From: Alicyclobacillaceae bacterium
Lineage (GTDB): Bacteria > Bacillota > Bacilli > Kyrpidiales > Kyrpidiaceae
Direction of reading: 5' to 3'
Assembly (NCBI GenBank): GCA_029961045.1
Contig: JASBVN010000004.1
Coordinates: forward strand, 62,001 to 126,000
DNA: 64,000 bases
Shown here piece by piece: positions 29,789-38,848 of this stretch (within the stretch, counting starts at the first letter, position 1; each line of letters opens with the position of its first letter). The notes beneath the pieces are model-generated. The model did no database searches, was not told where the DNA came from, and saw only the letters and a program-made list of their open reading frames with translations. Made by a program: the position numbers and the translations under genes.

Positions 29789-31731
29789 TCGGACGCCGGC
29801 TGGCCGGACGATATGAAATCGAACAAGTGATCGGCGGCGGAGGCATGTCGGTTGTCTACCGGGCGTTGGATCAGGTATTGGGCCGTCATGTTGCCGTCAA
29901 GGTGTTGAGGAGTCAATTCGGGGGCGATGCCGATTTCATCCGGCGGTTCCGGCGGGAAGCCCAGGCTGCCGCATCCCTGTCTCATCCGAATATTGTCAAC
30001 ATATACGATGTCGGGACCGACGGAGACGATCACTTTATCGTCATGGAATACATCGAGGGCCGGACCCTCAAGGAATGGATTCAACGGGAAGGGCCGCTTC
30101 CGGTGGAGAGAGCCGTAGAAATCGCCAAACAGGTGTGCGCGGCCCTGGCTCACGCCCACGAACGGGGCATTGTGCACCGGGACGTCAAGCCGCACAACAT
30201 CTTGATTTCCGCCTCCGGTGCGGTCAAAGTCACCGATTTCGGCATCGCGCGGGCTGTGACGGCCAACACCATCACCTACGCGGGTTCGGTGATCGGTTCG
30301 GTTCACTATTTCTCTCCGGAGCAAGCCCGGGGGGAAATGACGGACATCAAGTCGGACATTTACTCCCTGGGCGTGGTGTTGTACGAAATGGTGACGGGAC
30401 ACCTTCCTTTCTCGGGAGATTCTCCCATCAGCGTGGCCCTCAAACACGTCCGGGAACCTCTGGTCGAGCCCCGCCAACTCAATCCGGCGATTCCGCAAAG
30501 CGTGGAGAACGTGATTTTGCGGGCGATGGCGAAAAATCCCCTGGATCGGTACCACACGGTTCAGGAGATGGCCGCCGATTTGGATCGAGCCCTTCTCTTT
30601 CCCAACGTGCCGAAATTCGTCCCGCGGTTCGTCGAATCCCCGGTGGGCGAGGATACGGCGATTTTGACGCCGAAGGGGGGCCTGCCTTCTTCGTCCGACA
30701 CTCCGCGGGGGGGAGGGGAGCCGGACGGCGGCCGGAGAAAAGGTTGGATCCTGCTCAAGCGGTTGTCTCTGTGGGGGGCCGCAGCTCTGCTGGTGTTGGT
30801 CCTCGCCTCGGCGACCGCCTATTTCCTGTTCACCAGTGTGTTCCGCGTGCCCGATGTCCGCATGCCGGACGTCACGCGGCAACCTTACGATCAGGCGGTG
30901 CAGGTTCTGGTGCAAAGCGGTTTCCGGAGGGAAAACATCCAGCGGGTGGACATGCCGAACAACGACGTTCCCCCCGGGGCCGTTTTCCGGCAGGACCCCG
31001 AAGCGGGCACGACGGTGAAAGCCAATCGGCCCGTGACCCTGTGGGTGAGTGTCGGGAAGGAGACGGTGTCGATGCCCGCCGTGGAGAACATGCCCCTCGA
31101 CCGGGCGAAGCGGTTGTTGGCGCAAAACGGGATTCCGGAGTCGGCGTTGACGATCAGCTACGAATACAGCGACCAGCCCAAGGATACGGTGATCCGCCAG
31201 TATCCCAAAGAGGAAGTTCCCCTCGTCCCCGGCAAGGACAAGGTTCAGTTGGTGGTCAGCCGCGGTCCGGAAATGGTGAGCGTACCCGACGTGGTGGGCT
31301 TGACGGAGGAACAGGCCCGCCAAAAACTCGCCGAAGCGCAATTAGCCGTCGGCAAGGTTCAGAACAAGCCGGACTATAAAACCCCGGCGGGGGTCGTGGT
31401 GCAACAGGCGCCTTACAAACCGGGGGATCAGGCACCGAAAGGTCGGGCCGTGGACCTCTGGGTGTCCAGCGGGTATCCGAAAGACGCCCGGATTCTCGTG
31501 TATAACGTGCGGGTTCAACTGGATCCCGGCCGTCCGCCGGCCCAAGTGCGGATTACGGTGACGGATGCGAGAGGGACGGATCAGACCGCGGTTTCTGAGA
31601 CCGTATCGGGCAGCAAAACGTATCCCGTTCAAGTGGTTCTCCAGCCGGGCACCCTGGGCGACATCAAGTGGTATGTGGACGGTCAGTTGAGAGGAGAGAA
31701 GGTGATCCCGTACAACGGAGAGGGCGACTGA
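29785..31731 (+). CDS. prkC: Membrane serine/threonine kinase with PASTA repeats
   Basis: Hanks-type receptor kinase that senses muropeptides; in Bacillus it acts in spore germination and stationary-phase physiology. The 648 residues contain an N-terminal kinase domain (glycine loop IGGGGMSVVY near residue 13, VAVKVL, catalytic HRDVKPHNI near 130, DFGIA near 151), one transmembrane helix at about 325-347 (LWGAAALLVLVLASATAYFLF minus one end residue), three PASTA repeats starting near residues 354, 428 and 498 (MPDVTR, MPAVEN, VPDVVG), and a further extracellular domain of about 80 residues. TTG at 29785 is forced by the overlap with prpC. Confidence 0.96.
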   Translation: MIGRRLAGRYEIEQVIGGGGMSVVYRALDQVLGRHVAVKVLRSQFGGDADFIRRFRREAQAAASLSHPNIVNIYDVGTDGDDHFIVMEYIEGRTLKEWIQREGPLPVERAVEIAKQVCAALAHAHERGIVHRDVKPHNILISASGAVKVTDFGIARAVTANTITYAGSVIGSVHYFSPEQARGEMTDIKSDIYSLGVVLYEMVTGHLPFSGDSPISVALKHVREPLVEPRQLNPAIPQSVENVILRAMAKNPLDRYHTVQEMAADLDRALLFPNVPKFVPRFVESPVGEDTAILTPKGGLPSSSDTPRGGGEPDGGRRKGWILLKRLSLWGAAALLVLVLASATAYFLFTSVFRVPDVRMPDVTRQPYDQAVQVLVQSGFRRENIQRVDMPNNDVPPGAVFRQDPEAGTTVKANRPVTLWVSVGKETVSMPAVENMPLDRAKRLLAQNGIPESALTISYEYSDQPKDTVIRQYPKEEVPLVPGKDKVQLVVSRGPEMVSVPDVVGLTEEQARQKLAEAQLAVGKVQNKPDYKTPAGVVVQQAPYKPGDQAPKGRAVDLWVSSGYPKDARILVYNVRVQLDPGRPPAQVRITVTDARGTDQTAVSETVSGSKTYPVQVVLQPGTLGDIKWYVDGQLRGEKVIPYNGEGD

Positions 31732-31780
31732 CGGGGATCCGGCCGGAGGGCCGGAGGGACGAGGAAAGGGGGGAGGTTCG

Positions 31781-32674
31781 GTGGGAGATCGCACGCGCGG
31801 TCGGATTGTCCGCTTGGTGGCCGGTTTCTACGATGTGGACACGGGGGACCGGACCGTCCGGTGCCGGGCGCGAGGGGTATTTAAGAAGAAGGGCGTTCAT
31901 CCGATCGTCGGGGACCACGTGTACATCTCTCCGGTCGGTCCGGCGGAAGGGGTCATCGAGGAAGTGCTGCCCCGTTTTAACGAACTGCTGAGGCCTCCGG
32001 TCGCCAATGTGGATTTGGCCGTATTGGTCTTTTCGGCGCGCGAACCGTCCCTCAATCGCCACCTTCTGGACCGGTTGCTGGTTCAGACGGAGATCGGCCG
32101 GATCCCTCCCCTTCTTTGTTGGACCAAGGTCGACCTGTTATTCGACCGGCCGGCGTTCGAGGAAGAGGTACGGCCGTACCGGGATCTGGGTTATCCGATG
32201 GTTTTCGTCTCCTCGGTGACCGGGGAGGGACTGGCGGATCTGCGCGAACACTTGCGGGGACGGGTGAGCGTCCTCGTGGGGCAATCGGGAGTCGGCAAAT
32301 CCAGTCTGCTCAATGCGCTCCAACCGTCCTTGCAGTTGGCGGTAGGTGCGGTAAGTCCGAAACTGGGGAGGGGAAGGCATACCACCCGGCTGGTGGAATT
32401 GTTGCCGATCGGAGAAGGAACTTTCGTCGTCGACACCCCCGGGTTCGGAGTGGTGGATCTGGGAAATTTGGAACCGGAAGATCTGCAAAAGGGGTTTCCG
32501 GAATTGCGGGCCCGCCAAAAGGAGTGTCTGTATCGCGGTTGCCTGCACGCCGAAGAGGATGGGTGCGCCGTACGCCTCGCCGTGGCGGAAGGCGATATCG
32601 ATCGGCTTCGTTATGCCCATTATTTGGAGTGGTTAGAGGAATTGCGCCGGGCCAAAGAAGAACGATATCGGTGA
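31781..32674 (+). CDS. rsgA: Ribosome small-subunit-dependent GTPase A
   Basis: Circularly permuted GTPase that checks late 30S maturation. The 297 residues show an OB fold, then G4 (CWTKVDL) before G1 (VGQSGVGKSSLLNAL), the G3 site DTPGFGV, and the zinc module with CLYRGCLHAEEDGC. GTG at 31781 follows GGGGGGAGG. The order prkC-rsgA-rpe-spoVM is identical to B. subtilis, where rsgA is cpgA and is itself a PrkC substrate. Confidence 0.95.
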   Translation: MGDRTRGRIVRLVAGFYDVDTGDRTVRCRARGVFKKKGVHPIVGDHVYISPVGPAEGVIEEVLPRFNELLRPPVANVDLAVLVFSAREPSLNRHLLDRLLVQTEIGRIPPLLCWTKVDLLFDRPAFEEEVRPYRDLGYPMVFVSSVTGEGLADLREHLRGRVSVLVGQSGVGKSSLLNALQPSLQLAVGAVSPKLGRGRHTTRLVELLPIGEGTFVVDTPGFGVVDLGNLEPEDLQKGFPELRARQKECLYRGCLHAEEDGCAVRLAVAEGDIDRLRYAHYLEWLEELRRAKEERYR

Positions 32675-32693
32675 CGGGAAAGGAGTCTCGGGA

Positions 32694-33368
32694 GTGAAAA
32701 GATCGACGATCATCGCGCCCTCGCTGTTGTCTGCGGATTTCGCGAATTTGGCTGCGGAGATCCGCGACGTCGAGGAGGCCGGTGCCGATTGGATCCATCT
32801 GGATGTCATGGACGGACACTTTGTTCCGAACCTGACCTTTGGCCCTCCGGTCATCGCGCGGCTGAGGCCGTTGACCCGGCTTCCCTTCGATGTGCATTTG
32901 ATGATCGCGGAACCGGACCGCTATATTGACGACTTCGTGGAGGCGGGGGCGGACATTTTGACGGTTCACGCCGAGACCTGTCCGCATTTGCACCGCACCG
33001 TCCAGCGAATCAAAGGACGGGGGATTAAAGTCGGGGTGGCCGTCAACCCGGCGACGCCGCCCGAGGCCGTGAAATGGGTGATCGGGGAGGTGGATTTGGT
33101 CTTGGTGATGACGGTGAATCCCGGATTTGCCGCCCAGCGCTTCATTCCGGAGGCGGTCGGCAAAATCCCGTTGATTCGCAAGTGGGCGCAGTCCAATCCC
33201 GGGGTGTTGGTCGAGGTGGACGGGGGGATCGGCCCGGAAACGGCGGCCGTGGCGACGGCGGCGGGGGCGGACGTCTTGGTTGCGGGATCGGCGGTGTTCG
33301 GGAGGCCCGACCGGAGACAGGCGCTCTCCGACATTCGGAAGGCGGCTGCACACATTTCCTCTGTCTAG
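32694..33368 (+). CDS. rpe: Ribulose-phosphate 3-epimerase
   Basis: TIM-barrel metal enzyme of the pentose phosphate pathway that interconverts ribulose 5-phosphate and xylulose 5-phosphate. The 224 residues include APSLLSADFANL, HLDVMDGHFVPNLTFGP, PFDVHLMI and the phosphate site VDGGIGPETA. GTG at 32694 follows AAAGGAG by about 10 bases. The thiamine pyrophosphokinase gene thiN, which follows rpe in Bacillus, is absent; spoVM comes next. Confidence 0.96.
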   Translation: MKRSTIIAPSLLSADFANLAAEIRDVEEAGADWIHLDVMDGHFVPNLTFGPPVIARLRPLTRLPFDVHLMIAEPDRYIDDFVEAGADILTVHAETCPHLHRTVQRIKGRGIKVGVAVNPATPPEAVKWVIGEVDLVLVMTVNPGFAAQRFIPEAVGKIPLIRKWAQSNPGVLVEVDGGIGPETAAVATAAGADVLVAGSAVFGRPDRRQALSDIRKAAAHISSV

Positions 33369-33457
33369 GAATATACATAAAAGCGATGGAACCGCGGCAC
33401 CGGCCTGGGCCTAGGGGAGAACCGGCGGAGGACTGCGGAGGCGGAGGAGGGGTATCC

Positions 33458-33538
33458 TTGCGGTTTTACACGATCAAATTGCCGCGCTTTCTCGGGGAGA
33501 TCGTCAAAGCGCTTTTAAATGCCTTTCACAAAGAATGA
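33458..33538 (+). CDS. spoVM: Stage V sporulation protein SpoVM
   Basis: A 26-residue amphipathic helix that recognises the convex forespore membrane and anchors the SpoIVA coat platform. The frame translates as (M)RFYTIKLPRFLGEIVKAL followed by LNAFHKE, the same length as B. subtilis SpoVM and alike throughout, including the helix-kinking Pro9. The start is TTG at 33458, behind GGAGGAGGGG (33443-33452). It sits between rpe and rpmB, its Bacillus position. The gene is short enough to be missed by length cut-offs. It is direct evidence that the organism makes endospores. Confidence 0.95.
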   Translation: MRFYTIKLPRFLGEIVKALLNAFHKE

Positions 33539-33540
33539 CC

Positions 33541-33575
33541 AGCAAAAAAGCACCTCCAAAAGGTGCTTTTTTGCT
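33541..33575. terminator. Bidirectional terminator shared by spoVM and rpmB
   Basis: Bases 33541-33555 and 33561-33575 are a perfect 15-bp inverted repeat around CCAAA. The arms contain AAAAAA and TTTTTT, so a U-tract follows the inner hairpin on both strands. It begins 2 bases after the spoVM stop and ends at the rpmB stop. Confidence 0.92.
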
Positions 33576-33767
33576 TCAGATGGCCCGCTTTACCTTTCCG
33601 GCTTTCAAGCAGCGGGTGCAGACGCGGATCCGGCGCATGGTGCCGTTGATCTCGGCGCGGATCTTGTGGATGTTTGGGAGCCAGCGGCGTTTGGTGAGAA
33701 TATGAGAATGGCTGACCCGATGTCCGGTGCCCGGCTGACGTCCGCAGATTTCGCAGCGTTTCGCCAT
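33576..33767 (-). CDS. rpmB: 50S ribosomal protein L28
   Basis: The 63-residue bL28 has MAKRCEICGRQPGTGHRVS at the start and RIRVCTRCLKAGKV at the end. Cys5/Cys8 and Cys50/Cys53 form the two CxxC pairs of the zinc-binding version. It is transcribed against its neighbours, as in Bacillus, and ends at the shared terminator. The 207-base gap to yloU must hold divergent promoters: TACAAT at 33909-33914 may serve yloU, with no convincing -35. Confidence 0.96.
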   Translation of the reverse strand: MAKRCEICGRQPGTGHRVSHSHILTKRRWLPNIHKIRAEINGTMRRIRVCTRCLKAGKVKRAI

Positions 33768-33974
33768 CTTGATTCCCCTCCTTCGGGTTCGGATTCGCTC
33801 CCTTGAATTTCTCGGTTTTCTGTGAACCCGCGGACTTCACCATGTTATCACAGGGAAAAGCCCGGCGCAAGGAGGCCCTTTCCCTTTTCCACCGGCGGGA
33901 GTGTGTAGTACAATTCAGGGGAAATGGGACGGGCCGGAGCGCACGGCCGGCGGTTTCCTGAAGGGGGTACCGAC

Positions 33975-34337
33975 ATGCCGAAGGAATTGAAAACGCCGAT
34001 CGGAAAAATTGTCATTGCAGAGGACGTCATTGCAACGGTGGCGGGTACGGCGGCGATGGAATGTTACGGTGTAGTGGGAATGGCTTCCCGGAGACAGGTC
34101 AAGGACAGTTTAACGGAACTGTTCGGGCGGGACAACCCCGGTCGGGGCGTCGAGGTCCATATCCGCGAGGACCAGACCGTCATCGATCTGTACATCATCG
34201 TCAGTTACGGCACGAGGATTTCCGAAGTTGCTCAAAACGTCATGCAGAGGGTGCGGTATGCGTTGGAGAACGTCTTGGGCGTCACTCCGGACTGGGTGAA
34301 TGTGTTCGTTCAGGGGGTTCGGGTCCAGGAAGGGTAG
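33975..34337 (+). CDS. Asp23/Gls24 family protein (YloU)
   Basis: A 120-residue Asp23-domain protein (IGKIVIAEDVIATVAGTAA, IVSYGTRISEVAQNVMQRV, VNVFVQGVRV). Staphylococcal Asp23 is a membrane-associated envelope-stress protein; YloU's role in Bacillus is not well known. ATG at 33975 follows GAAGGGGG. In Bacillus and many Firmicutes the next gene is fakA (yloV, DAK-domain fatty acid kinase) and then sdaAB-sdaAA; here the gene is followed 64 bases later by recG. Confidence 0.88.
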   Translation: MPKELKTPIGKIVIAEDVIATVAGTAAMECYGVVGMASRRQVKDSLTELFGRDNPGRGVEVHIREDQTVIDLYIIVSYGTRISEVAQNVMQRVRYALENVLGVTPDWVNVFVQGVRVQEG

Positions 34338-34401
34338 GAAGGGTTTTTCCTTGCGGCCGGCGGCCGGGTATGACGCGGTGGTGAGCGTGGAGTGAGGCGG
34401 G

Positions 34402-36471
34402 ATGTTTGACGAGGACAAAGGCCCTCTCGGAGAGCCGGTGACCCATTTGCCGGGCATCGGGCCGCGGCGGGCGGCTCTCTTGGCCGCCTTGAACATTCAC
34501 ACCATCCGGGATATTTTATATTATTTTCCATTTCGTTATGAAGACCTGCGCCTTCGCCGCCCCGACCAGTGGGCGGACGGCCAGCGGGTGGCCGTGGTGG
34601 GAACCCCGCTTGGTCCCGCGGCGACCCGCCGGGCGGGAAAGCGGGTCATCACGAGCGTTCCCTTGGATGTGCAAGGATCTCGCCTGTATGCCGTTTGGTT
34701 TCACCAACCCTACGTCGGCGAGCGGTTGAAACAACACCGGTTTTGGCGGTTGGTCGGCCGGTGGCAGGCCTCCCGGGGCAGTTTGGTGGTGGACCACATG
34801 GAACCGGCCGAGCCGGGGTCGGAGGCATCGCACCACGCCGGGCGCATCATCCCGGTCTACCGGGTGGCGGGGGAGCTGCGGCCTAAGTGGCTGCGGGAAT
34901 GGATTGCCCTGGCCTTGCGAAAATACGGCGATCATTTGACCGACCCCTTGCCGTGGCGGTGGCGGCAGCGGATGGGCTTGATGGACAAGCGGGAGGCGAT
35001 GCGGGAGATCCATTTTCCGACCGGCTGGGACCGGCTCAAGCGGGCCCGAGATCGGCTGGTGTACGAGGAGTGCCTTCGATTCCAACTGCCCCTTCAGTGG
35101 ATGCGGTGCCGGCGCAACCGCGGCCAAGCCCTTCCGATCCGGCTCCACCGCGAAACGTGGGAGCGGTTTCTGGCCGCCCTCCCCTTTTCGCCGACTCCGG
35201 ACCAGCGCCGCGCCTTGCGGGAGGTGGCGGGGGACCTGGCCCGGGAGGAGCCGATGCGCCGGTTGATCCTGGGAGATGTGGGTTCGGGGAAGACGGTCAT
35301 CGCCGCTGCGGCGCTGTTCGCAGCCGCTGCGGCGGGAGCGCAGGGGGCGATGCTGGCTCCGACGGAAATCCTCGCCGAGCAGCATTACCGCGTGCTCTCC
35401 CGGTGGTTTGCCGGTTTGGGCTTCGCGGTGTGGCTGTTGACGGGTAGCGTCCGGGGACGGGAGCGGGAAGAATGCCTCCGCGACATGGCCGAGGGACGGC
35501 CCGGCATCGCGGTGGGCACTCACGCCTTGCTCGGGGACGTGCCTTTTCAAAAACTGGCGGTGGCCGTATGCGACGAACAGCACCGGTTCGGGGTTTTGCA
35601 GCGGATGGCTTTGGCGGAAAAAGGGCATCAAACCCCTCATCTCCTCAGCCTGTCTGCGACGCCGATCCCCCGCACTTTGGCGATGGCCCTTTACGGCGAT
35701 CTCGATGTGTCCTTTTTGACCGGTGAACCGGCTCGTCATCGGCGGAGGGTCACCCGTTGGCTTCCTCTTGAACGAAGGGAGGAGGTGGTGCTCGAGCTCC
35801 GGCGTCGCTTGGCCCGGGGAGAGCGGGGTTACTTGGTGGCTCCGGTGATCGACGGGGGAGCCTCCGAGGGATCGGAACCCCTGACGGACGTGCTGACTTT
35901 ATACGAAGAGATGAAGGAAAAGCTGGCGGGCTTCGCCGTCGGCCTTCTCCACGGGCGAATGTCCTCCGAAGAAAAGGAAGAGACAATGCGGGCGTTTGCC
36001 GAGGGACGCCTTCAAGCGCTGGTGGCGACCACCGTCGTCGAGGTCGGGGTCGACGTGCCGGAGGCGACGGTGATGGCGATCTACCACGCCGAGCGGTTCG
36101 GATTGAGCCAGCTGCACCAGCTGCGCGGGCGGGTCGGCCGGCGCGGGGACGACGCCGTGTGCTACGTCTTGACCGGCGCCTTGACGGAAGCGGCCAAACG
36201 GCGCATCGAGGCCTTTTGTTCCACCGACGACGGCTTTGTGTTGGCCCAGAAGGACCTGGAGTTGCGCGGACCGGGGGAATGGGCGGGCTTGGTGCAAAGC
36301 GGGTGGCCCAAATTCGCCTTGGTGGATCTTTCCCGGGACGCGCGCTGGATGCGCCGGGCGAAGCTTCACGCTTATCACTTGGTTCGCCGGGAGGACTTTT
36401 GGCTGTTGCCGGCCTACACTCGACTGCGGGCTCCTCTTTTGGAGATGGATCAGCCTCCGGCATCCGATTGA
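34402..36471 (+). CDS. recG: ATP-dependent DNA helicase RecG
   Basis: Fork-reversal helicase used in recombination and repair. The 689 residues have the N-terminal wedge (LPGIGPRRAALLAALNI, a helix-hairpin-helix-like start), Walker A LILGDVGSGKTV near residue 287, motif II as DEQHRFGVLQR near 391, LSLSATPIPRTLAM, and the helicase C domain with LHQLRGRVGRRGDDAVC. ATG at 34402 follows GTGAGGCGG. Its last 22 bases overlap the 3' end of a small gene on the other strand. Confidence 0.96.
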   Translation: MFDEDKGPLGEPVTHLPGIGPRRAALLAALNIHTIRDILYYFPFRYEDLRLRRPDQWADGQRVAVVGTPLGPAATRRAGKRVITSVPLDVQGSRLYAVWFHQPYVGERLKQHRFWRLVGRWQASRGSLVVDHMEPAEPGSEASHHAGRIIPVYRVAGELRPKWLREWIALALRKYGDHLTDPLPWRWRQRMGLMDKREAMREIHFPTGWDRLKRARDRLVYEECLRFQLPLQWMRCRRNRGQALPIRLHRETWERFLAALPFSPTPDQRRALREVAGDLAREEPMRRLILGDVGSGKTVIAAAALFAAAAAGAQGAMLAPTEILAEQHYRVLSRWFAGLGFAVWLLTGSVRGREREECLRDMAEGRPGIAVGTHALLGDVPFQKLAVAVCDEQHRFGVLQRMALAEKGHQTPHLLSLSATPIPRTLAMALYGDLDVSFLTGEPARHRRRVTRWLPLERREEVVLELRRRLARGERGYLVAPVIDGGASEGSEPLTDVLTLYEEMKEKLAGFAVGLLHGRMSSEEKEETMRAFAEGRLQALVATTVVEVGVDVPEATVMAIYHAERFGLSQLHQLRGRVGRRGDDAVCYVLTGALTEAAKRRIEAFCSTDDGFVLAQKDLELRGPGEWAGLVQSGWPKFALVDLSRDARWMRRAKLHAYHLVRREDFWLLPAYTRLRAPLLEMDQPPASD

Positions 36472-36635
36472 TCGGGTGGATCGGGCGGCTCTGCGGAAAA
36501 ACCGGACTCCCGTCTGCGGCGAGGGCCGCCGGAGGGCAGGCGGACCGCCAGGATGGCGAGAAACGCCAGAAACGCGATCAAGATCAGCGACGCGATGATG
36601 ATGGATTCGATCAAGGACAAGGGCACGACCATCAC
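36450..36635 (-). CDS. Possible small membrane protein, unknown function
   Basis: I do not recognise this gene. The frame would encode 61 residues: one hydrophobic segment (LSLIESIIIASLILIAFLAF, continuing to about residue 31), then a short basic cluster PRRRRES and an acidic, proline-rich tail. GTG at 36635 has AAAGGT 9 bases upstream; ATG at 36632 is an alternative. It is convergent with recG and overlaps it by 22 bases. Support is the clean helix plus positive-inside tail, a plausible ribosome site and a structured leader with a terminator 60 bases upstream on the same strand. It could still be a chance frame. Confidence 0.42.
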   Translation of the reverse strand: MMVVPLSLIESIIIASLILIAFLAFLAILAVRLPSGGPRRRRESGFSAEPPDPPDQSDAGG

Positions 36636-36690
36636 CCCGATGTTACCTTTCCCGGTTGTCGGCGGCGTTATTATGATGATGGAGTAAAGA

Positions 36691-36802
36691 AGAAAAATCC
36701 CCCCTCGTCCGGGTCAACGAGGGGGGTGTCGTATGGCGTGTGCCAGACGACACGGGAGAGGAGAAACCGGAGGAGATCACATGGGGGTTCCCCCACATCT
36801 CC
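36691..36802 (-). ncRNA. Candidate structured RNA or attenuator leader, three hairpins ending in a terminator
   Basis: Read on the minus strand, three stems follow one another. First, 36772-36777 with 36797-36802 (GGAGAT/ATCTCC), closing an inner TGGGGG/CCCCCA stem (36782-36787 with 36790-36795). Second, 36726-36732 with 36747-36753 (GTGTCGT/ACGACAC), with an inner TGGC/GCCA after one A-G mismatch. Third, an intrinsic terminator at 36691-36726. The inverted repeat ATTATGATGATG (36668-36681) and CATCATCATAAT (36829-36840) brackets the whole. This could be a free-standing small RNA or a regulatory leader for the small gene at 36450-36635. It matches no riboswitch class that I recognise. Confidence 0.45.
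36692..36726 (-). terminator. Intrinsic terminator, minus strand
   Basis: CCCCCCTCGT (36699-36708) and ACGAGGGGGG (36717-36726) form a perfect 10-bp stem over 8 bases. On the minus strand the stem is followed by ATTTTTC; on the plus strand no T-run follows, so the signal works leftward. No known minus-strand gene lies upstream of it in the window. Confidence 0.75.
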
Positions 36803-36895
36803 GCGGTTGCGACGCGAAGCGCCGCATTCATCATCATAATCCATTTATGGGTGAAATATACTGTTCAAACGGATCCTTCCGGAGGTGGGGCAGGC

Positions 36896-37950
<1,055 letters not shown>

Positions 37951-38047
37951 ACGGCCGAGGGCTCCGGAATGGAAGGACACAGGGCGGTCATATAGTGAGG
38001 CATGGGACGCCTCCGGGCACCATGACGCGCGGAAAGGGGACCGTGGA

Positions 38048-38848
38048 GTGTCTAGACCGAAAATCGGGTTGGCCTTAGGCGCCGGCAGCGCCAGGGGGTT
38101 CGCCCACATCGGCGTATTGCAGGTACTCGAAGAACACGGCATTCCCATCGACTGCATGGCTGGGACGAGCATGGGGGCGTTGATCGCCGCGCTGTATGCC
38201 TCGGGCATCACCCCGGGCGATTTGGCGAAGCTGGCGGTATCTTTGCCGCGCAAATCGTGGGTGGATCCCACCGTCCCGCGAATGGGACTCGTGCTGGGAG
38301 ATCGGATCATGGAGGTGGTGCGGTTTCTCACCAAGGGCCTGGCCCTGGAACACCTCACTCCTCCCCTTTGGGTGGTGGCCACCGATTTGGAGCGGGGAGA
38401 GCGGGTGGTGTTCCGGGAAGGCCCCGCGTACCGGGCTGTCCGGGCCAGTATTTCGATTCCCGGAATTTTTGTTCCGTTCATGTCCGAGGGGCGGCTGCTG
38501 GTGGACGGCGGGGTCGTGGAGCGGGTTCCGATCCGGACGGTCCGGGAGATGGGGGCGGACATCGTCGTCGCCGTGGACGTGGGGAAAGGGCAGGCGGGAC
38601 CTGTGCGCCATATCTTCGACGTCATTCTTCAGAGCATCGACATCATGGAACGGGAAATGGTAAACGCTCGCCTCCCCGAGGCGGACTTCGTGATCCAACC
38701 GGATATGGGCGACATGGGTTCGACGGCCTTCGGACAGGCGGGGGAAATGATCGAGCGGGGGCGAGCGGCGGCGCGGGAAGTCGTCGGGGAGATTCTCCGC
38801 CGGTTGGGGCTCCCGGAGGGATCGCCGGAGGAAAGGCGTGAGGATTGA
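38048..38848 (+). CDS. Patatin-like phospholipase family protein (YlbK/RssA type)
   Basis: A 266-residue patatin-fold hydrolase. The oxyanion loop GAGSARGFAHIG, nucleophile elbow GTSMGA (Ser in GxSxG) and dyad aspartate in LLVDGGVVERVP are all present. No signal peptide. The natural substrate of YlbK proteins is not known; the fold implies lipid acyl hydrolysis. GTG at 38048 is chosen because the family starts with RPKIGLALG; an earlier frame from 37898 lies in coaD. It overlaps ylbL by one base, as the neighbours are in B. subtilis, though ylbJ is missing between coaD and it. Confidence 0.9.
   Translation: MSRPKIGLALGAGSARGFAHIGVLQVLEEHGIPIDCMAGTSMGALIAALYASGITPGDLAKLAVSLPRKSWVDPTVPRMGLVLGDRIMEVVRFLTKGLALEHLTPPLWVVATDLERGERVVFREGPAYRAVRASISIPGIFVPFMSEGRLLVDGGVVERVPIRTVREMGADIVVAVDVGKGQAGPVRHIFDVILQSIDIMEREMVNARLPEADFVIQPDMGDMGSTAFGQAGEMIERGRAAAREVVGEILRRLGLPEGSPEERRED

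Noticed and set aside
36643-36837. 64-codon minus-strand frame through the three-hairpin region
   Set aside because: It runs straight through the terminator and its H/N-rich end comes from the ATG/CAT repeat; the sequence is better explained as RNA structure.
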